Shown: positions 30,874-41,690 of the stretch, in pieces | Layout of the letters: each line of letters begins with the position of its first letter | How positions within the stretch are numbered: the first letter of the stretch is position 1 | NCBI RefSeq assembly: GCF_013328345.1 | Contig: NZ_JABULX010000012.1 | Span: 1 to 64,000 of the forward strand | Direction: 5' to 3' | Origin: Marinifaba aquimaris | GTDB lineage: Bacteria > Pseudomonadota > Gammaproteobacteria > Enterobacterales > Alteromonadaceae | Length of the DNA: 64,000 nt | The notes under the pieces: generated by a model | Database searches by the model: none | Told to the model about the DNA's origin: nothing | The model's input: the letters and a program-made list of their open reading frames with translations, nothing else | Position numbers and translations under genes: made by a program

Positions 30874-31395
30874 TTATTTAGCAGACGTTAATTTCTTTAA
30901 TACTTTTTCTGAGATGTTTGCATCGCCATCTTCGTCAATGTATGCAACAGCGGCTGCTGTTAAAACGATGTCTAACTTTTCTTCTTTAGCGATCTCATCG
31001 ATAGCACCTTTGATAAGAGCTGCAATTTTATTGCGCTCTTCAGTTTGACGTTGACGAATTTTAGCGTCTAACTCTTTACCTTTAGTTGTGTACTCTTGGC
31101 GAAGTTGCAACACTTTTTGCTGTGCTTCTTCTTTCTCTTTTTCGCTCATGGTAGCGCCATCACGCTTTAATTTTTCCATGTAGTAAGCGATATCTTTCTC
31201 AAGACGATTTACAGATTCGATTTGATCTTTAAATTCTGAACGAATAGCTGTTTCAACTTCTGCTGCTTGAGGTAATTGTTGAAAAACTGCTTGAGTGTTA
31301 ATCACTCCAATTTTTTGTGCTGCAGTAGCGTTTGCTGCGAATAAACCAGTAGAAAGTGCCAAAGTTAAAGCAGCTGCTTTTGTAAAACGTTTCAC
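30874..31395 (-). CDS. skp: Periplasmic chaperone Skp (OmpH)
   Basis: 173 residues. A signal peptide (1-25, ending ANATA-AQ) precedes a small domain starting KIGVINTQAVFQQLPQA and a long charged helical hairpin (about 45-140), the tentacles of the Skp trimer. It carries unfolded outer-membrane proteins to the BAM complex. It sits between bamA and lpxD, as in most gammaproteobacteria. Confidence 0.96.
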   Translation of the reverse strand: MKRFTKAAALTLALSTGLFAANATAAQKIGVINTQAVFQQLPQAAEVETAIRSEFKDQIESVNRLEKDIAYYMEKLKRDGATMSEKEKEEAQQKVLQLRQEYTTKGKELDAKIRQRQTEERNKIAALIKGAIDEIAKEEKLDIVLTAAAVAYIDEDGDANISEKVLKKLTSAK

Positions 31396-31419
31396 TCTAA
31401 TTCCCCTGTTATATTTTTC

Positions 31420-33930
31420 TTAGAATGTTGTACCTACGTTGAAACTAAAGAATTTAGTATCATCGTCATAGTATTTTTTAAGTGGTTTAGAAAAACTAAA
31501 CACAATAGGTCCCATTGGTGAAATCCACTGCATGGAAAGACCCGCTGACGCTCTGAAACGTTCAGGATCAGAGTAATCATCGATTTTTTCAAGCTCACTC
31601 GCAGCTAAATCTTCATAGCGGCTTAAGCTGAATTCAGTATCCCATACATTACCCGCATCGACGAATAATGATGTTCTAAAAGATGTTGATGCTTCTTCTT
31701 CAACAAATGGTAATGGGAAGATTAACTCAATCGTCCCCAGTGCTTGGGCATTACCACCACTTGAACGGGCAACAGTGCCACCACCTGTTGTATATTTTCT
31801 TATCGTATCAAATTCAGGTCCCAAGAAGATAGGATCTGATTGGCCGTTTTCATCCGGAATCCCCTCTACTACCGTAGGGATACGCTGGAACATTTTAGGG
31901 CCTACAGAGTTATTTTCAAAACCACGCATGGTTGACTGGCCACCTGCACGGAAGTATTCCCAGATAGGTAACACGTGCTCATTGCCGTTGTCTAACTTAC
32001 CGTAACCATTGGCGTAACCTAAACGCAAGCGAGAGGTAAATACCCAATTGTGTTTTCTGTCTAGTGGTAAGTAGTATTTGTTATCAAAATCGATTTTGAA
32101 ATATTCGTTATCAGAGCCCGGCACAGTAATTTCACCGTTTAAGCGCTGCTGTGAACCATCTGTAGGGAACAAACCTTTGTTTAATGTGCTTCTAAACCAA
32201 CCAGCACTTAACTCAAAGTTATCAAAAATTAACTTGTTATCAGTGTCATATGGGTCTTGATAAACATTAAAGAAAGCCTTTTGGTGCTCGTAACGCGTGC
32301 CAAATCCAGATAATTCATTATGCGCATAGGCGATACCATAACTAATGCGGTTAGTCTCGTTGATTGGGTAACCAACTTCGATACCAGCATTGACACGAAT
32401 AACGTCGTATTCTTCAGTATTAGAGCGACCTTCACCATAGTTAATTTCAGAGTAACCTAGGCTACCACCAAGACTGACCCCATCAATTGTAAAATATGGG
32501 TCAGTGTATGAAATACTCGCACTCTTAGCATATGAATAAGTGTTAACTTTGAATGCTAATGTGTTACCTGTACCTAAGAAATTAGACTCTTGTACACCCG
32601 CTTGTAAGCTTAAACCCGTGGCATCGCCATAACCGACACCCGCATTAAATGAACCAGATGATTGCTCTTTTAGCGAGAACACTATGTCAACCTGATCGTC
32701 AGAACCTGGCAAACGAACAGTTTCAAATTCAACCGACTCGACATAAGGTAAACGCGCGATACGCGCTTTTGATAATTCGAGCATGTAGCTAGATAACCAA
32801 GCAGATTCCATCTGACGCAACTCACGACGAATTACTTCATCATCAGTGATGTCGTTACCCTCAATTAAGATCCGTCTGACATTCATTCGCTTACCTGGGT
32901 TAACACTTACAGTAAGCGAAACTTCACGGTTTTCGTCATCAATTTCAGGGATTGTTCTGATTTCAGGGAATGCATACCCCCAGTTACCGAGTGACTTTTT
33001 CATTGCTTCTTCAGCAGCGGTCACTTTTGCTGCATTGTATAAAGCCCCTTCAGGGAAATACATAATGCGTTTGAATACTTCGTCTTGGTTGACTAAATCA
33101 CCAACAAATTCAACGTTGGATACAGTGTAAGTTTCACCCTCTTCGACATTCATCGTGACATATATTTGCTCTTTGTCAGGAGTCAGGGCTACTTGAGTAG
33201 AATCAATGCTAAAGCGAATGTAACCTTTATCTTTGTAGAAAGATTCAATCGTCTCCATATCACCTTGCAAAGTCTGCTTTTGGTAACGGTCATTGGTGAA
33301 AAAGTCCCACCATGGTAGATCAGCTTGAGATTCGATTTTACTCAATAAAACATCGTCAGAAAAAAGTTCATTACCCACGAGGTTGATTTGCTTTAACCTA
33401 GCTGGCTCACCTTCAGTGAAATTAAAAGTCAGCTTAACGCGATTACGCGGAAGATAAGTGACTAAAGCTTCAACATTTGCATTGTATTTACCAATGCTTT
33501 GATAGAAGTCTTCTAGGCCCTTTTCGATATTAGAAAGGATCGTCTTATCAAGTGGCTCACCCACTTTAATATTTTGTTGATCTAAGTTTTCTGTCAGTTG
33601 TTCGTCTTTTAAATCGTCATTGCCTTCAAGAGTAATTTCACTAATAGTCGGACGTTCTTGAACTTTAAAAATTAAAGAATCGCCATTTCGATAAGCTTCA
33701 ATCGCTTCGAAGTGTCCTGAAGAGAAAAGAGATTTAATTGTTTGCGTTAAACGAAACGAATTGACTTTGTCGCCTGTTTGAAGAGGGATATAAGTTAAGG
33801 TCGCGCCCAAGGCTACACGCTGTAGACCTTTGACCTGAATGTCATCAATGACAAATTCATCTACCGCATACGCAGGTGATAAAAGTGCTAAACCTATGGC
33901 ACCTGCAATTAAAGATTTTTTAAATGACAT
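31420..33930 (-). CDS. bamA: Outer-membrane protein assembly factor BamA
   Basis: 836 residues. Signal peptide (1-22), five POTRA domains (about 23-425, with repeated V-x-G-x2-R/N signatures), then an Omp85 barrel that ends FSFNVGTTF with the terminal Phe. It is the core of the BAM machine that inserts beta-barrel proteins. The barrel contains the conserved RGF motif (TMRGFENNS). Confidence 0.98.
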   Translation of the reverse strand: MSFKKSLIAGAIGLALLSPAYAVDEFVIDDIQVKGLQRVALGATLTYIPLQTGDKVNSFRLTQTIKSLFSSGHFEAIEAYRNGDSLIFKVQERPTISEITLEGNDDLKDEQLTENLDQQNIKVGEPLDKTILSNIEKGLEDFYQSIGKYNANVEALVTYLPRNRVKLTFNFTEGEPARLKQINLVGNELFSDDVLLSKIESQADLPWWDFFTNDRYQKQTLQGDMETIESFYKDKGYIRFSIDSTQVALTPDKEQIYVTMNVEEGETYTVSNVEFVGDLVNQDEVFKRIMYFPEGALYNAAKVTAAEEAMKKSLGNWGYAFPEIRTIPEIDDENREVSLTVSVNPGKRMNVRRILIEGNDITDDEVIRRELRQMESAWLSSYMLELSKARIARLPYVESVEFETVRLPGSDDQVDIVFSLKEQSSGSFNAGVGYGDATGLSLQAGVQESNFLGTGNTLAFKVNTYSYAKSASISYTDPYFTIDGVSLGGSLGYSEINYGEGRSNTEEYDVIRVNAGIEVGYPINETNRISYGIAYAHNELSGFGTRYEHQKAFFNVYQDPYDTDNKLIFDNFELSAGWFRSTLNKGLFPTDGSQQRLNGEITVPGSDNEYFKIDFDNKYYLPLDRKHNWVFTSRLRLGYANGYGKLDNGNEHVLPIWEYFRAGGQSTMRGFENNSVGPKMFQRIPTVVEGIPDENGQSDPIFLGPEFDTIRKYTTGGGTVARSSGGNAQALGTIELIFPLPFVEEEASTSFRTSLFVDAGNVWDTEFSLSRYEDLAASELEKIDDYSDPERFRASAGLSMQWISPMGPIVFSFSKPLKKYYDDDTKFFSFNVGTTF

Positions 33931-33952
33931 CTGGAAAACTCAAAAATTATTC

Positions 33953-35302
33953 TTATAAGCGAGATAAGTCGTTAAATATGGCAATGCCCATCAAGCTGAA
34001 AATAACAAATAAACCGATACGAAAACCAACTTCTTGTACATGCTCAGGCACTGGCTTTCCACTTACTAGCTCAATAAGGTAATAAAGTAAGTGCCCGCCA
34101 TCAAGTACTGGTAGGGGTAAAAGGTTAATTATTCCTAAATTAATGCTAATAAAAGCCATAAAGCTCAAAAAGTAGACTATTCCATAGCTCGCTGTGGTCC
34201 CCGCACCTTGTGCAATTGTAACAGGACCGCTAAGTGCGTCTAAAGATACATCACCCGTTAATAATTTACCAACCATAGCAAAACTCAACATTGTCGTACG
34301 CCAAGTACGTTCTAATGCTGCAGGGAAAGCCTCGATTAGTGAATATTGTTCGACTTGTTTGTATTTTTCAGGCCAAGGTTCAATTTTCGGGACAATACCT
34401 AAAAAGCCTTGTTTTTTGTTATCAGCAGATTCTCTGACGCCTAATTTAATGTAAAGTTCCGTTGCGATACCATTTCGATTAACAACAAATTGTATAGTCT
34501 GCTCAGGGTTTGACTTAATTAGGCGGTCAACTGCCTGCCAATCAACAACGGGACTGCCGTCGATTGAAAGAAACTTATCGCCTGGCTTTAACTGGCCTGA
34601 AGCTGGCGAATTATCAGATACATGAACCACTTCAGGAATAATATTCGGACGATAAGGAACAATACCAAGAGAAGTGAGTAGATCTTCTTTTTCAGGCTGT
34701 GCATTCCACTCTTGAGTATCTAAGTAGACCGTTCGCGACTTTTGCTCTAATGACTCTGCTATTGAAAGCGTTGCCTGTGGCTCACCGATTGAACCCGCAA
34801 GCTCAAGTTGAACATCTTGCCAATTCACTACTTTATTGCCATTGACGTGAGTAATGATTACTTCTTCAGGGATATTTGCATTGGCAGCTATTGAGTCAGG
34901 TGCAGTATGACCAATAACAGGTTTAACGCTGCTCACACCAATATTTAGCATTAAATAAAATGCGACAATGGCAAACAGGAAATTAAATAGAGGCCCTGCT
35001 GCAACAACGGCAATGCGTTGTAAAACAGGTTTGTGGTTAAAAGCAAGGTGTTTTAAGTCATCAGGTACGGTATCGGTTCGCTCGTCCAACATGCGAACAT
35101 AGCCCCCTAATGGAATGGCGGCTACCACATATTCTGTACCTTGCTTGTCATACCAACTGAAAAGCGGTTTACCGAAACCAACAGCAAATCGAATCACTCG
35201 AATGCCACATTTTCGTGCAACCCAAAAATGACCAAACTCATGGACAGTGACAAGCACGCCAATGAGGATAAGAAAGAAAGCTATATTCCATATAAATGCC
35301 AT
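33953..35302 (-). CDS. rseP: Site-2 intramembrane metalloprotease RseP
   Basis: 449 residues. The zinc motif HEFGH lies at residues 21-25 in the first helix, two PDZ domains occupy about 110-310, and LLPLPVLDGGHLLYY with the third ligand is near 400. It releases sigma-E by cutting the anti-sigma factor RseA in response to outer-membrane stress. It is between dxr and bamA, the conserved order. Confidence 0.97.
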   Translation of the reverse strand: MAFIWNIAFFLILIGVLVTVHEFGHFWVARKCGIRVIRFAVGFGKPLFSWYDKQGTEYVVAAIPLGGYVRMLDERTDTVPDDLKHLAFNHKPVLQRIAVVAAGPLFNFLFAIVAFYLMLNIGVSSVKPVIGHTAPDSIAANANIPEEVIITHVNGNKVVNWQDVQLELAGSIGEPQATLSIAESLEQKSRTVYLDTQEWNAQPEKEDLLTSLGIVPYRPNIIPEVVHVSDNSPASGQLKPGDKFLSIDGSPVVDWQAVDRLIKSNPEQTIQFVVNRNGIATELYIKLGVRESADNKKQGFLGIVPKIEPWPEKYKQVEQYSLIEAFPAALERTWRTTMLSFAMVGKLLTGDVSLDALSGPVTIAQGAGTTASYGIVYFLSFMAFISINLGIINLLPLPVLDGGHLLYYLIELVSGKPVPEHVQEVGFRIGLFVIFSLMGIAIFNDLSRL

Positions 35303-35311
35303 GACAATTTC

Positions 35312-36499
35312 CTAATTTAACAGCTCATGGGCTAAGCTACGCGCCTGTTTATCAATTTCCAGAATATCAGTTAAATTGCATGCTTTTTGCGGTGATAACT
35401 TTTCAAGAATCCGCGCATTGTATTTAGCGATATCAGTAAAGGCGATTTGGCCTTTTAAAAATCTATCTACGTGTTCTTCGTTTGCAGCATTTAATACCGT
35501 TGTCACTTCTTGACCTTGCCTAAATGCTTCTTTAGCAAGATAAAGATTCGGGTATCGTTCTTGGCAAGGCGCTTGAAAAGTAAAGCCGCTGCATTTAACA
35601 AAATCAAAAGGTTCAACAGTTGAAGTGATTCTTTTAGGCCAAGCCATAGTGTGGGCAATGGGGGTTTTCATATCTGGCTGTCCCATCTGTGCTAATACAC
35701 TTCCGTCTTGGTATCGCACCATTGAATGGATAACAGACTGAGGGTGGATTAAGACTTCTATGAAATCAGGACTGACGCCAAATAAATAACACGCTTCAAT
35801 AAACTCTAAACCTTTATTCATCATAGAGGCAGAGTCGACAGATATTTTTTGTCCCATAGACCAATTTGGATGTGCGCATGCTTGTTTTGGTGTCTTGAAC
35901 GGCAAATCTTCAAGCGCAGTTTCTCTAAAAGGTCCACCAGAGCCAGTTAATATAATTGAAGTAACACCGTAGTCCTCAATTGACTTATCCAAGTAACCTT
36001 GCTGGTAATCTAACGGTAAGCTCTGAAAAATAGCATTGTGCTCACTATCAACTGGCAATAAACAAGCATTGTATTTTTTAACTTCGTCAATAAAGAGCTG
36101 GCCTGACATCACCAAGGCTTCCTTATTAGCCAATAGGATGCGTTTAGAGGCTCTAGCTGCAGCCAAGCAAGATCGCATACCTGCAGCACCGACAATGGCC
36201 GCAACGACTGTATCGACGCCCTCAGCGCTAGCAACACGTTCAAGTGCTTGCTCACCGAATTCTATTTCAACGTTTAATTGGTGTTGTTCTACTAATGTGC
36301 GAGCTTCTTTAGCCAAATCGGCACTGCCCACGACAATAACCTCAGGGCGAAACTTAACCGCCTGCTCGACCAATTTTTTTACTTGGCTATGGCCTGTTAA
36401 TGCATATATAGAAAACTGTTCAGGGTTTGCTTCAACAACTGCAAGAGTACTGATACCAATAGAGCCTGTCGCCCCTAAAACTGTCAATTTTTGCATCAC
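35312..36499 (-). CDS. dxr: 1-deoxy-D-xylulose 5-phosphate reductoisomerase
   Basis: 395 residues. It makes methylerythritol phosphate from DXP with NADPH, the committed step of non-mevalonate isoprenoid synthesis. Seen: LGATGSIGISTLAV, LANKEALVMSG, PVDSEHNAIFQSL, LTGSGGPFR and MNKGLEFIEA. It is followed by rseP 9 bases later. Confidence 0.97.
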   Translation of the reverse strand: MMQKLTVLGATGSIGISTLAVVEANPEQFSIYALTGHSQVKKLVEQAVKFRPEVIVVGSADLAKEARTLVEQHQLNVEIEFGEQALERVASAEGVDTVVAAIVGAAGMRSCLAAARASKRILLANKEALVMSGQLFIDEVKKYNACLLPVDSEHNAIFQSLPLDYQQGYLDKSIEDYGVTSIILTGSGGPFRETALEDLPFKTPKQACAHPNWSMGQKISVDSASMMNKGLEFIEACYLFGVSPDFIEVLIHPQSVIHSMVRYQDGSVLAQMGQPDMKTPIAHTMAWPKRITSTVEPFDFVKCSGFTFQAPCQERYPNLYLAKEAFRQGQEVTTVLNAANEEHVDRFLKGQIAFTDIAKYNARILEKLSPQKACNLTDILEIDKQARSLAHELLN

Positions 36500-36513
36500 A
36501 GATTTAAACTACT

Positions 36514-37407
36514 TTAACTAACGAAAAAAAACAAAAAGGCAAAGATAGGTAGTGCGGCAGTTAAGCTATCGATTCTGTCAAGAATACCGCCATGCCCAGG
36601 TAAAATAGTTCCACTATCTTTAACACCGGCTTGTCGCTTGAGCATACTTTCTAATAAATCGCCAAGGACCGAACTAAAAATAACAGCCAAGGCAATTAAG
36701 CTAACTTGAATGCCAGAGAGTTCACTGAGTAAGCTTGTCTGCGCGACCAAAAACACAACGGCAAAGGCGGCAACTAAACCGCCAAACATACCTTCCATTG
36801 TTTTTCCTGGACTGACATTCGGCATCAGCTTATGTTGACCAAATGCTTTACCAGCAAAATAAGCGCCGATATCAGCAGCCCAAACCAAAGCAAATACGAA
36901 CAATAATAACCAAGCGCCCGTTATCGCTTCTGATTCATAGCCATGGCTTCTAATTGCAATTGCTGCAATCCATGTTGGCAGTAAAGTCACTAAACCAAAT
37001 AAGCCTTTTAACCACGCAAAACTTTTCCAACCATGGGCAGATCTTGGGTAAGTGAGCACTAAACCAAGCGCTGCAATCCACCATGAAGCTGCCGCAATAA
37101 GCGCGTATTCGGTATATGCAGAGTTAAGAATATGATCGGTTGTGTGGTAAAGCTCGTAATGATTGAATAAGTAAGCCATTAGGCCAATAACAATGGCTAC
37201 CAAAGACAGTCTGAGTCTCTTTTTAGAAAACCCGATAAATGGTCCCCATTCCCAAGCACCAATGGCAACAACAATACCCGTAAAAATTGAAAAGCCCCAA
37301 ACTGGCAATTCAAATATTGAAAACAGCGCAATAGGCAAAAGTATCAATGCTGTTGCTATTCGCTTTTTTAAAGATGAGTTATTTTTTTTGTTGTTCAATT
37401 TGTTCAC
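36514..37407 (-). CDS. cdsA: Phosphatidate cytidylyltransferase
   Basis: 297 residues. A multi-pass inner-membrane enzyme that makes CDP-diacylglycerol for phospholipid synthesis. It has about eight hydrophobic helices and the C-terminal CDP-transferase signature ([13 protein letters not shown] ... [19 protein letters not shown]). Its start lies 29 bases inside the uppS 3' end; no later Met would keep the first helix, so the overlap is probably real. Confidence 0.96.
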   Translation of the reverse strand: MNKLNNKKNNSSLKKRIATALILLPIALFSIFELPVWGFSIFTGIVVAIGAWEWGPFIGFSKKRLRLSLVAIVIGLMAYLFNHYELYHTTDHILNSAYTEYALIAAASWWIAALGLVLTYPRSAHGWKSFAWLKGLFGLVTLLPTWIAAIAIRSHGYESEAITGAWLLLFVFALVWAADIGAYFAGKAFGQHKLMPNVSPGKTMEGMFGGLVAAFAVVFLVAQTSLLSELSGIQVSLIALAVIFSSVLGDLLESMLKRQAGVKDSGTILPGHGGILDRIDSLTAALPIFAFLFFFVS

Positions 37408-38140
37408 CCGTTAGTCCATAACGACGATTACGATTAGCAAAACACAATGAAGCACGAGCAAAACACTCTTCATCAAAATCTGGCCAGTACTCTTCAGCAA
37501 AGAAAAGCTCCGCATAAGCGACTTGCCATAGTAAAAAGTTACTGATTCTATGCTCACCACCTGTTCGAATTAGTAAATCCAAATCAGGTAATTCGCTTAA
37601 ACAAGTCATCTGATGTAATTTTTCTTCAGTGATTTGTTCTGGGTTTAATTCACCAGCTTTAACTTGCTCAGCAAGTTTAGCGGCGGCTTGGCTAATATCC
37701 CAACGGCCGCCGTAATTAGCAGCAACATTAAAAACCAAACCTGTGTTGTCTTTTGTTAGTTCTTGAGCCTTGATGATTTGTTTTTGTAATCGCTCACTGA
37801 AAGCAGAAATATCACCAATGATCTGTAACTTTACATTGTTCTTATGCAGGTTTTTAACTTCTTTACTCAATACCAACATGAACAATTCCATTAGTAAACT
37901 GACTTCTTGTTCAGGGCGTTTCCAGTTTTCACTGCTAAATGCAAATACAGTTAAAGCTTGTACATTGTGTTGACGGCAAAATCTCACGGCATTTCTGACA
38001 GATTCAACACCCGCTTTGTGACCAAAAGCACGTGGTTTGCCCTGTGCCTGGGCCCATCGTCCATTGCCATCCATAATAACTGCGATATGGCCAGGTAAAT
38101 CAGATTGAGGAATTTCAGCTAATTTTTCTAATGAAGACAT
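37379..38140 (-). CDS. uppS: Undecaprenyl pyrophosphate synthase
   Basis: 253 residues. A cis-prenyltransferase that makes the C55 lipid carrier for peptidoglycan and O-antigen. Motifs: [13 protein letters not shown] (catalytic Asp), [16 protein letters not shown], and the C-terminal [19 protein letters not shown]. Located between frr and cdsA as in E. coli. Confidence 0.97.
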   Translation of the reverse strand: MSSLEKLAEIPQSDLPGHIAVIMDGNGRWAQAQGKPRAFGHKAGVESVRNAVRFCRQHNVQALTVFAFSSENWKRPEQEVSLLMELFMLVLSKEVKNLHKNNVKLQIIGDISAFSERLQKQIIKAQELTKDNTGLVFNVAANYGGRWDISQAAAKLAEQVKAGELNPEQITEEKLHQMTCLSELPDLDLLIRTGGEHRISNFLLWQVAYAELFFAEEYWPDFDEECFARASLCFANRNRRYGLTGEQIEQQKK

Positions 38141-38240
38141 TCAGTTTCCAAACTTGAATCGTTTAACTCATTTTTATTTTGTGCCGCAATATACCATTGT
38201 TCGTTGTAAGAACGTAGAAAAAGCACGGCTAAAAACGAAA

Positions 38241-38276
38241 AAAGCGCCGCAAATGGTGACATTTACGGCGCTTTTG
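38241..38276 (-). terminator. Rho-independent terminator after frr
   Basis: AAAGCGCCG pairs with CGGCGCTTT around an inner imperfect stem; a T-run follows on the minus strand, 13 bases past the frr stop. uppS onward therefore has a separate promoter or relies on read-through. Confidence 0.8.
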
Positions 38277-38288
38277 AAAATCGTTAGA

Positions 38289-38846
38289 TTAGATTTCCAT
38301 CAATTCTTTTTCTTTGTCTGCTAATAAAGCATCGATCTCTTTAATCGCTGCATCAGTGATTTTTTGTACATCATCTTCACCTTTGCGTTGCTCATCTTCA
38401 CTGATCTCTTTTTCTTTTTGAAGATCTTTTAGTGAGCCATTTGCATCACGACGAATATTACGAACAGCAACACGGCCACCTTCAGCTTCAGCACGCACTA
38501 ACTTGATTAAGTCTTTACGGCGCTCTTCTGTTAATGGTGGTAAAGGAATACGAATGATTGTACCAGCTGAAGCAGGGTTTAAACCTAAATCTGAAGATAG
38601 AATTGCTTTTTCAACAGCTTGAATCATCGACTTATCAAAAACCGTTACAGCTAATGTACGAGAATCTTCAACAGTTACATTGCCCACTTGGTTTAACGGT
38701 GTTGGAGCACCGTAATATTCCACAGAAATACCGTCTAATAATGCAGGGTGCGCACGACCTGTGCGGATTTTAGACATTTGAGACTTTAATGCCTCGATAC
38801 TTTTTTGCATACGCTCTTGCGCGTCTTGTTTTATTTCGTTGATCAC
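38289..38846 (-). CDS. frr: Ribosome recycling factor
   Basis: 185 residues, exactly the usual length. With EF-G it splits the post-termination ribosome. Seen: [28 protein letters not shown] and [17 protein letters not shown]. It follows pyrH by 13 bases. Confidence 0.98.
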   Translation of the reverse strand: MINEIKQDAQERMQKSIEALKSQMSKIRTGRAHPALLDGISVEYYGAPTPLNQVGNVTVEDSRTLAVTVFDKSMIQAVEKAILSSDLGLNPASAGTIIRIPLPPLTEERRKDLIKLVRAEAEGGRVAVRNIRRDANGSLKDLQKEKEISEDEQRKGEDDVQKITDAAIKEIDALLADKEKELMEI

Positions 38847-38859
38847 GTCGATTACCTGC

Positions 38860-39597
38860 TTATTTTGCTAAATTTTCTTCATGGTCGATCACTGTACCTT
38901 CTTCGGCACCCATGATCACATTTTTTAATGCACCTGGCTTGTTCATACTGAATACACGAATTGGCAAGCTGTGATCACGAGCCAATGTAAATGCAGCCAA
39001 GTCCATTACTTTTAATTCTTTTTCTAACACTTCGTTGTAAGTAAGGTGGTTATGTAAAACCGCATCTGGGTTTTTAGCAGGATCATCAGAGTAAACACCG
39101 TCTACTTTGGTACCTTTTAAGACAGCATCCGCTTCAATTTCAATACCGCGAAGACAAGCAGCTGAATCTGTCGTGAAGAATGGGTTACCTGTACCTGCAG
39201 AGAAAATAACCACTTTGCCCGCTTTTAATGAGCTGATAGCTTCTGCCCAGTTGTAGCTATCACAAACACCTTTTAAATCAATCGCTGACATTAATCGAGC
39301 GTTTACATAAGCACGATGAAGCGCATCACGCATAGCAAGACCATTCATAACCGTTGCTAACATACCCATGTGATCGCCTACTACACGATTCATACCTGCT
39401 TGTGCTAAACCAGCGCCACGGAATAAATTACCGCCACCAATTACAATACCGACTTGGATACCAAGCTCAACTAATTCCTTGATTTCTTGAGCCATACGAT
39501 CCAAAACTTTTGGGTCGATGCCAAAGTCCTCATCTCCCATTAAAGCTTCACCACTAAGCTTTAACAATACACGACGATATGCTGGTTTAGAATTCAT
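38860..39597 (-). CDS. pyrH: UMP kinase
   Basis: 245 residues, amino-acid-kinase fold, hexameric in E. coli. It phosphorylates UMP to UDP and is controlled by UTP and GTP. Motifs: [41 protein letters not shown] and [13 protein letters not shown]. Located between tsf and frr. Confidence 0.98.
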   Translation of the reverse strand: MNSKPAYRRVLLKLSGEALMGDEDFGIDPKVLDRMAQEIKELVELGIQVGIVIGGGNLFRGAGLAQAGMNRVVGDHMGMLATVMNGLAMRDALHRAYVNARLMSAIDLKGVCDSYNWAEAISSLKAGKVVIFSAGTGNPFFTTDSAACLRGIEIEADAVLKGTKVDGVYSDDPAKNPDAVLHNHLTYNEVLEKELKVMDLAAFTLARDHSLPIRVFSMNKPGALKNVIMGAEEGTVIDHEENLAK

Positions 39598-39615
39598 TTA
39601 TTTTTCTCTCTGCTA

Positions 39616-39643
39616 AAAATAAGCCGCTCAGTGAGCGGCTTAA
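39616..39643 (-). terminator. Hairpin between tsf and pyrH (terminator or attenuator)
   Basis: AAGCCGCTCA/TGAGCGGCTT palindrome with a one-base centre, followed on the minus strand by ATTTTT. A partial terminator would match the known excess of rpsB-tsf transcript over pyrH in related bacteria. Confidence 0.7.
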
Positions 39644-39657
39644 CAATTCAAGTGAAA

Positions 39658-40506
39658 TTAAGCTTTCGCAGCTGCCATTTGAGCGGCAACTTCTGCAGCG
39701 AAGTCTTCTTCTTTCTTCTCGATACCTTCACCCACTTCTAAGCGAACGAAAGTAGAAACTGAAGCGCCTTTCTCTTTTAAGAATTCGCCAACAGCTTTTT
39801 TAGGTTCCATGATGAAAGCTTGACCAGTTAGTGAAACTTCACCAGTGAACTTCTTCATGCGACCAGTAACCATTTTCTCAGCGATTTCTTGAGGCTTACC
39901 TTCGTTCATCGCGATATCGATTTGGATAGCTTTTTCTTTTTCAACAACGTCAGCTGGTACGTCTTCTGGGTTTACGTACTCTGGCTTAGAAGCAGCTACG
40001 TGCATTGCGATGTGCTTTAATGTTTCAGCATCACCTTCACCAGCAACAACAACACCGATATTAGCACCGTGGCTGTATGAAGCTAAGTTAGCGCCATCGA
40101 TGTACTCAACGCGACGTACGTTGATGTTTTCACCAATTTTAGCAACTAAAGCAACACGCGTTTCTTCGAATTGTGCTTTTAGAGCTTCAACATCAGTTTT
40201 TGCAGCAACAGCAGCGTCAGCAACTTCGTTAGCAAAACCTAAGAAGTTAGCATCTTTAGCTACGAAGTCAGTTTGACAGTTAACTTCTAATAATGCAGCG
40301 AAACCTTCGCCTTGCTTGATGATAATAGTACCTTCAGCAGCGATGTTGCCTGCTTTCTTAGCAGCTTTAGCTTGGCCAGACTTACGCATGTTTTCAATCG
40401 CTAATTCGATATCACCATCAGTCTCAACTAAAGCTTTTTTACAATCCATCATACCAGCGCCAGTGCGCTCACGAAGTTCTTTAACTAAAGCAGCAGTAAT
40501 TGCCAT
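39658..40506 (-). CDS. tsf: Elongation factor Ts
   Basis: 282 residues. Guanine nucleotide exchange factor for EF-Tu. N-terminal UBA-like part and [15 protein letters not shown] (about 11-25), the TDF motif (CQTDFVA) and the two core subdomains are visible. It follows rpsB, the universal rpsB-tsf pair. Confidence 0.98.
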   Translation of the reverse strand: MAITAALVKELRERTGAGMMDCKKALVETDGDIELAIENMRKSGQAKAAKKAGNIAAEGTIIIKQGEGFAALLEVNCQTDFVAKDANFLGFANEVADAAVAAKTDVEALKAQFEETRVALVAKIGENINVRRVEYIDGANLASYSHGANIGVVVAGEGDAETLKHIAMHVAASKPEYVNPEDVPADVVEKEKAIQIDIAMNEGKPQEIAEKMVTGRMKKFTGEVSLTGQAFIMEPKKAVGEFLKEKGASVSTFVRLEVGEGIEKKEEDFAAEVAAQMAAAKA

Positions 40507-40538
40507 CTTTTTTATTCCTCGTTAAAAATGTGCAGTTA

Positions 40539-40566
40539 AAAAATAGGGGCTATTCGCCCCTATTTA
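40539..40566 (-). terminator. Hairpin between rpsB and tsf (terminator or attenuator)
   Basis: AAATAGGGGC/GCCCCTATTT stem with a five-base loop between the rpsB stop (40597) and the tsf start (40506). The T-tail is short, so read-through into tsf is likely. Confidence 0.65.
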
Positions 40567-40596
40567 CAAGGTTAATATGTAGTTATTGCAATCTTA

Positions 40597-41328
40597 TTAT
40601 TCAGCAGCTTCTACAAAACCGTCTTGTTCAGCTTGAACTTCGATGTTTTGCTCACGGCCTTCTGCAACTGCGTCAGCAGCAGCGTTTAAGTATAACTGGA
40701 TTGCACGGATTGCATCGTCGTTACCAGGGATAACAAAATCTACACCGTCAGGCTTAGAGTTTGTATCAACAACAGCTACAACAGGGATACCTAAGTTGTT
40801 CGCTTCTTTGATAGCAATGTGCTCGTGCTCAGCATCGATTACAAAAATAACATCCGGTAAGCCGCCCATGTCTTTAATACCGCCTAAGCTCTTTTCAAGC
40901 TTCTCCATTTCACGAGTGCGCATTAAAGCTTCTTTCTTAGTTAGCTTCTCGAATGTACCGTCTTGGCTTTGAGCTTCAAGATCTTTCAAACGCTTGATTG
41001 ATTGACGAACTGTTTTCCAGTTAGTCAACATACCACCTAACCAACGGTTGTTTACGTAGTACTGGTCACATTTTAAAGCAGCTTCTTTAACTGCGTCGGA
41101 TGCAGCACGCTTAGTACCTACGAATAACACTTTACCTTTCTTAGCTGAAACAGTTGATAACTCGTTTAAAGCAGCTTTGAAAAGTGGAACTGTTTTTTCT
41201 AAGTTGATGATATGAATTTTGTTACGCGCGCCGAAGATGTACGGCTTCATTTTTGGTTCCCAGTAACGTGTTTGGTGACCGAAGTGAACACCTGCTTGTA
41301 GCATGTCGCGCATTGAAACGTTTGGCAT
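40597..41328 (-). CDS. rpsB: 30S ribosomal protein S2
   Basis: 243 residues from ATG 41328, which has AGAGGA eight bases upstream and gives the family N-terminus [19 protein letters not shown]. An extension to 41370 would read through the leader and is not supported. Body motifs: [26 protein letters not shown] and [15 protein letters not shown]. It is first of the rpsB-tsf-pyrH-frr run. Confidence 0.97.
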   Translation of the reverse strand: MPNVSMRDMLQAGVHFGHQTRYWEPKMKPYIFGARNKIHIINLEKTVPLFKAALNELSTVSAKKGKVLFVGTKRAASDAVKEAALKCDQYYVNNRWLGGMLTNWKTVRQSIKRLKDLEAQSQDGTFEKLTKKEALMRTREMEKLEKSLGGIKDMGGLPDVIFVIDAEHEHIAIKEANNLGIPVVAVVDTNSKPDGVDFVIPGNDDAIRAIQLYLNAAADAVAEGREQNIEVQAEQDGFVEAAE

Positions 41329-41412
41329 AATAATTCCTCTAATATTGGGGTTGAGCCTCCACGCACCCATTGATTCCGACCTATCGATTATTAGACATAA
41401 TCAGGCACCCCG
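41329..41412 (-). promoter_or_regulatory. rpsB 5' leader (probable S2 autoregulatory RNA)
   Basis: On the minus strand the leader starts GGGGTGCC and, near its end, has GGCTCAACCCC, which can pair with it. The conserved gammaproteobacterial rpsB leader is a known S2-binding structure. The base-paired ends and position fit, but the fold was not computed. Confidence 0.5.
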
Positions 41413-41418
41413 GACAAC

Positions 41419-41448
41419 GTTATAGTACGTGTGTGATTTCTCAGTTAA
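41419..41448 (-). promoter_or_regulatory. Putative sigma-70 promoter of rpsB
   Basis: Minus strand: TTAACT (41443-41448), 18 bases, TATAAC (41419-41424). Transcription would start near 41412, giving a leader of about 84 bases. Confidence 0.5.
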
Positions 41449-41630
41449 TGATGGAAAAACCCATCGGTTTATTTTATGTGTTCTCTGACAATTCAGATAA
41501 CGGCGCGCTTTATACCATATAGCTGGTAAAATCACAATCTAATACGTCATTTTTAGCACTTTTTTGTTTTGCCCAAACTGTAAAAACTAAGGTAGTAATA
41601 CGGGCAAAGTCGATGGTAAGAAAAATCCGT

Positions 41631-41667
41631 TTTGTGACTTGTTTTTCAAAGAGAAACAAGTCACAAA
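41631..41667 (-). terminator. Hairpin terminator after the GGDEF-EAL gene
   Basis: A perfect 14-bp stem (TTTGTGACTTGTTT and its complement) with a 9-base loop, 24 bases past the stop codon at 41691. On the minus strand a T5 run follows four bases after the stem. The remaining bases 41449-41630 show no gene. Confidence 0.65.
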
Positions 41668-41690
41668 TTACAATGAGTAGAGATTGGAAT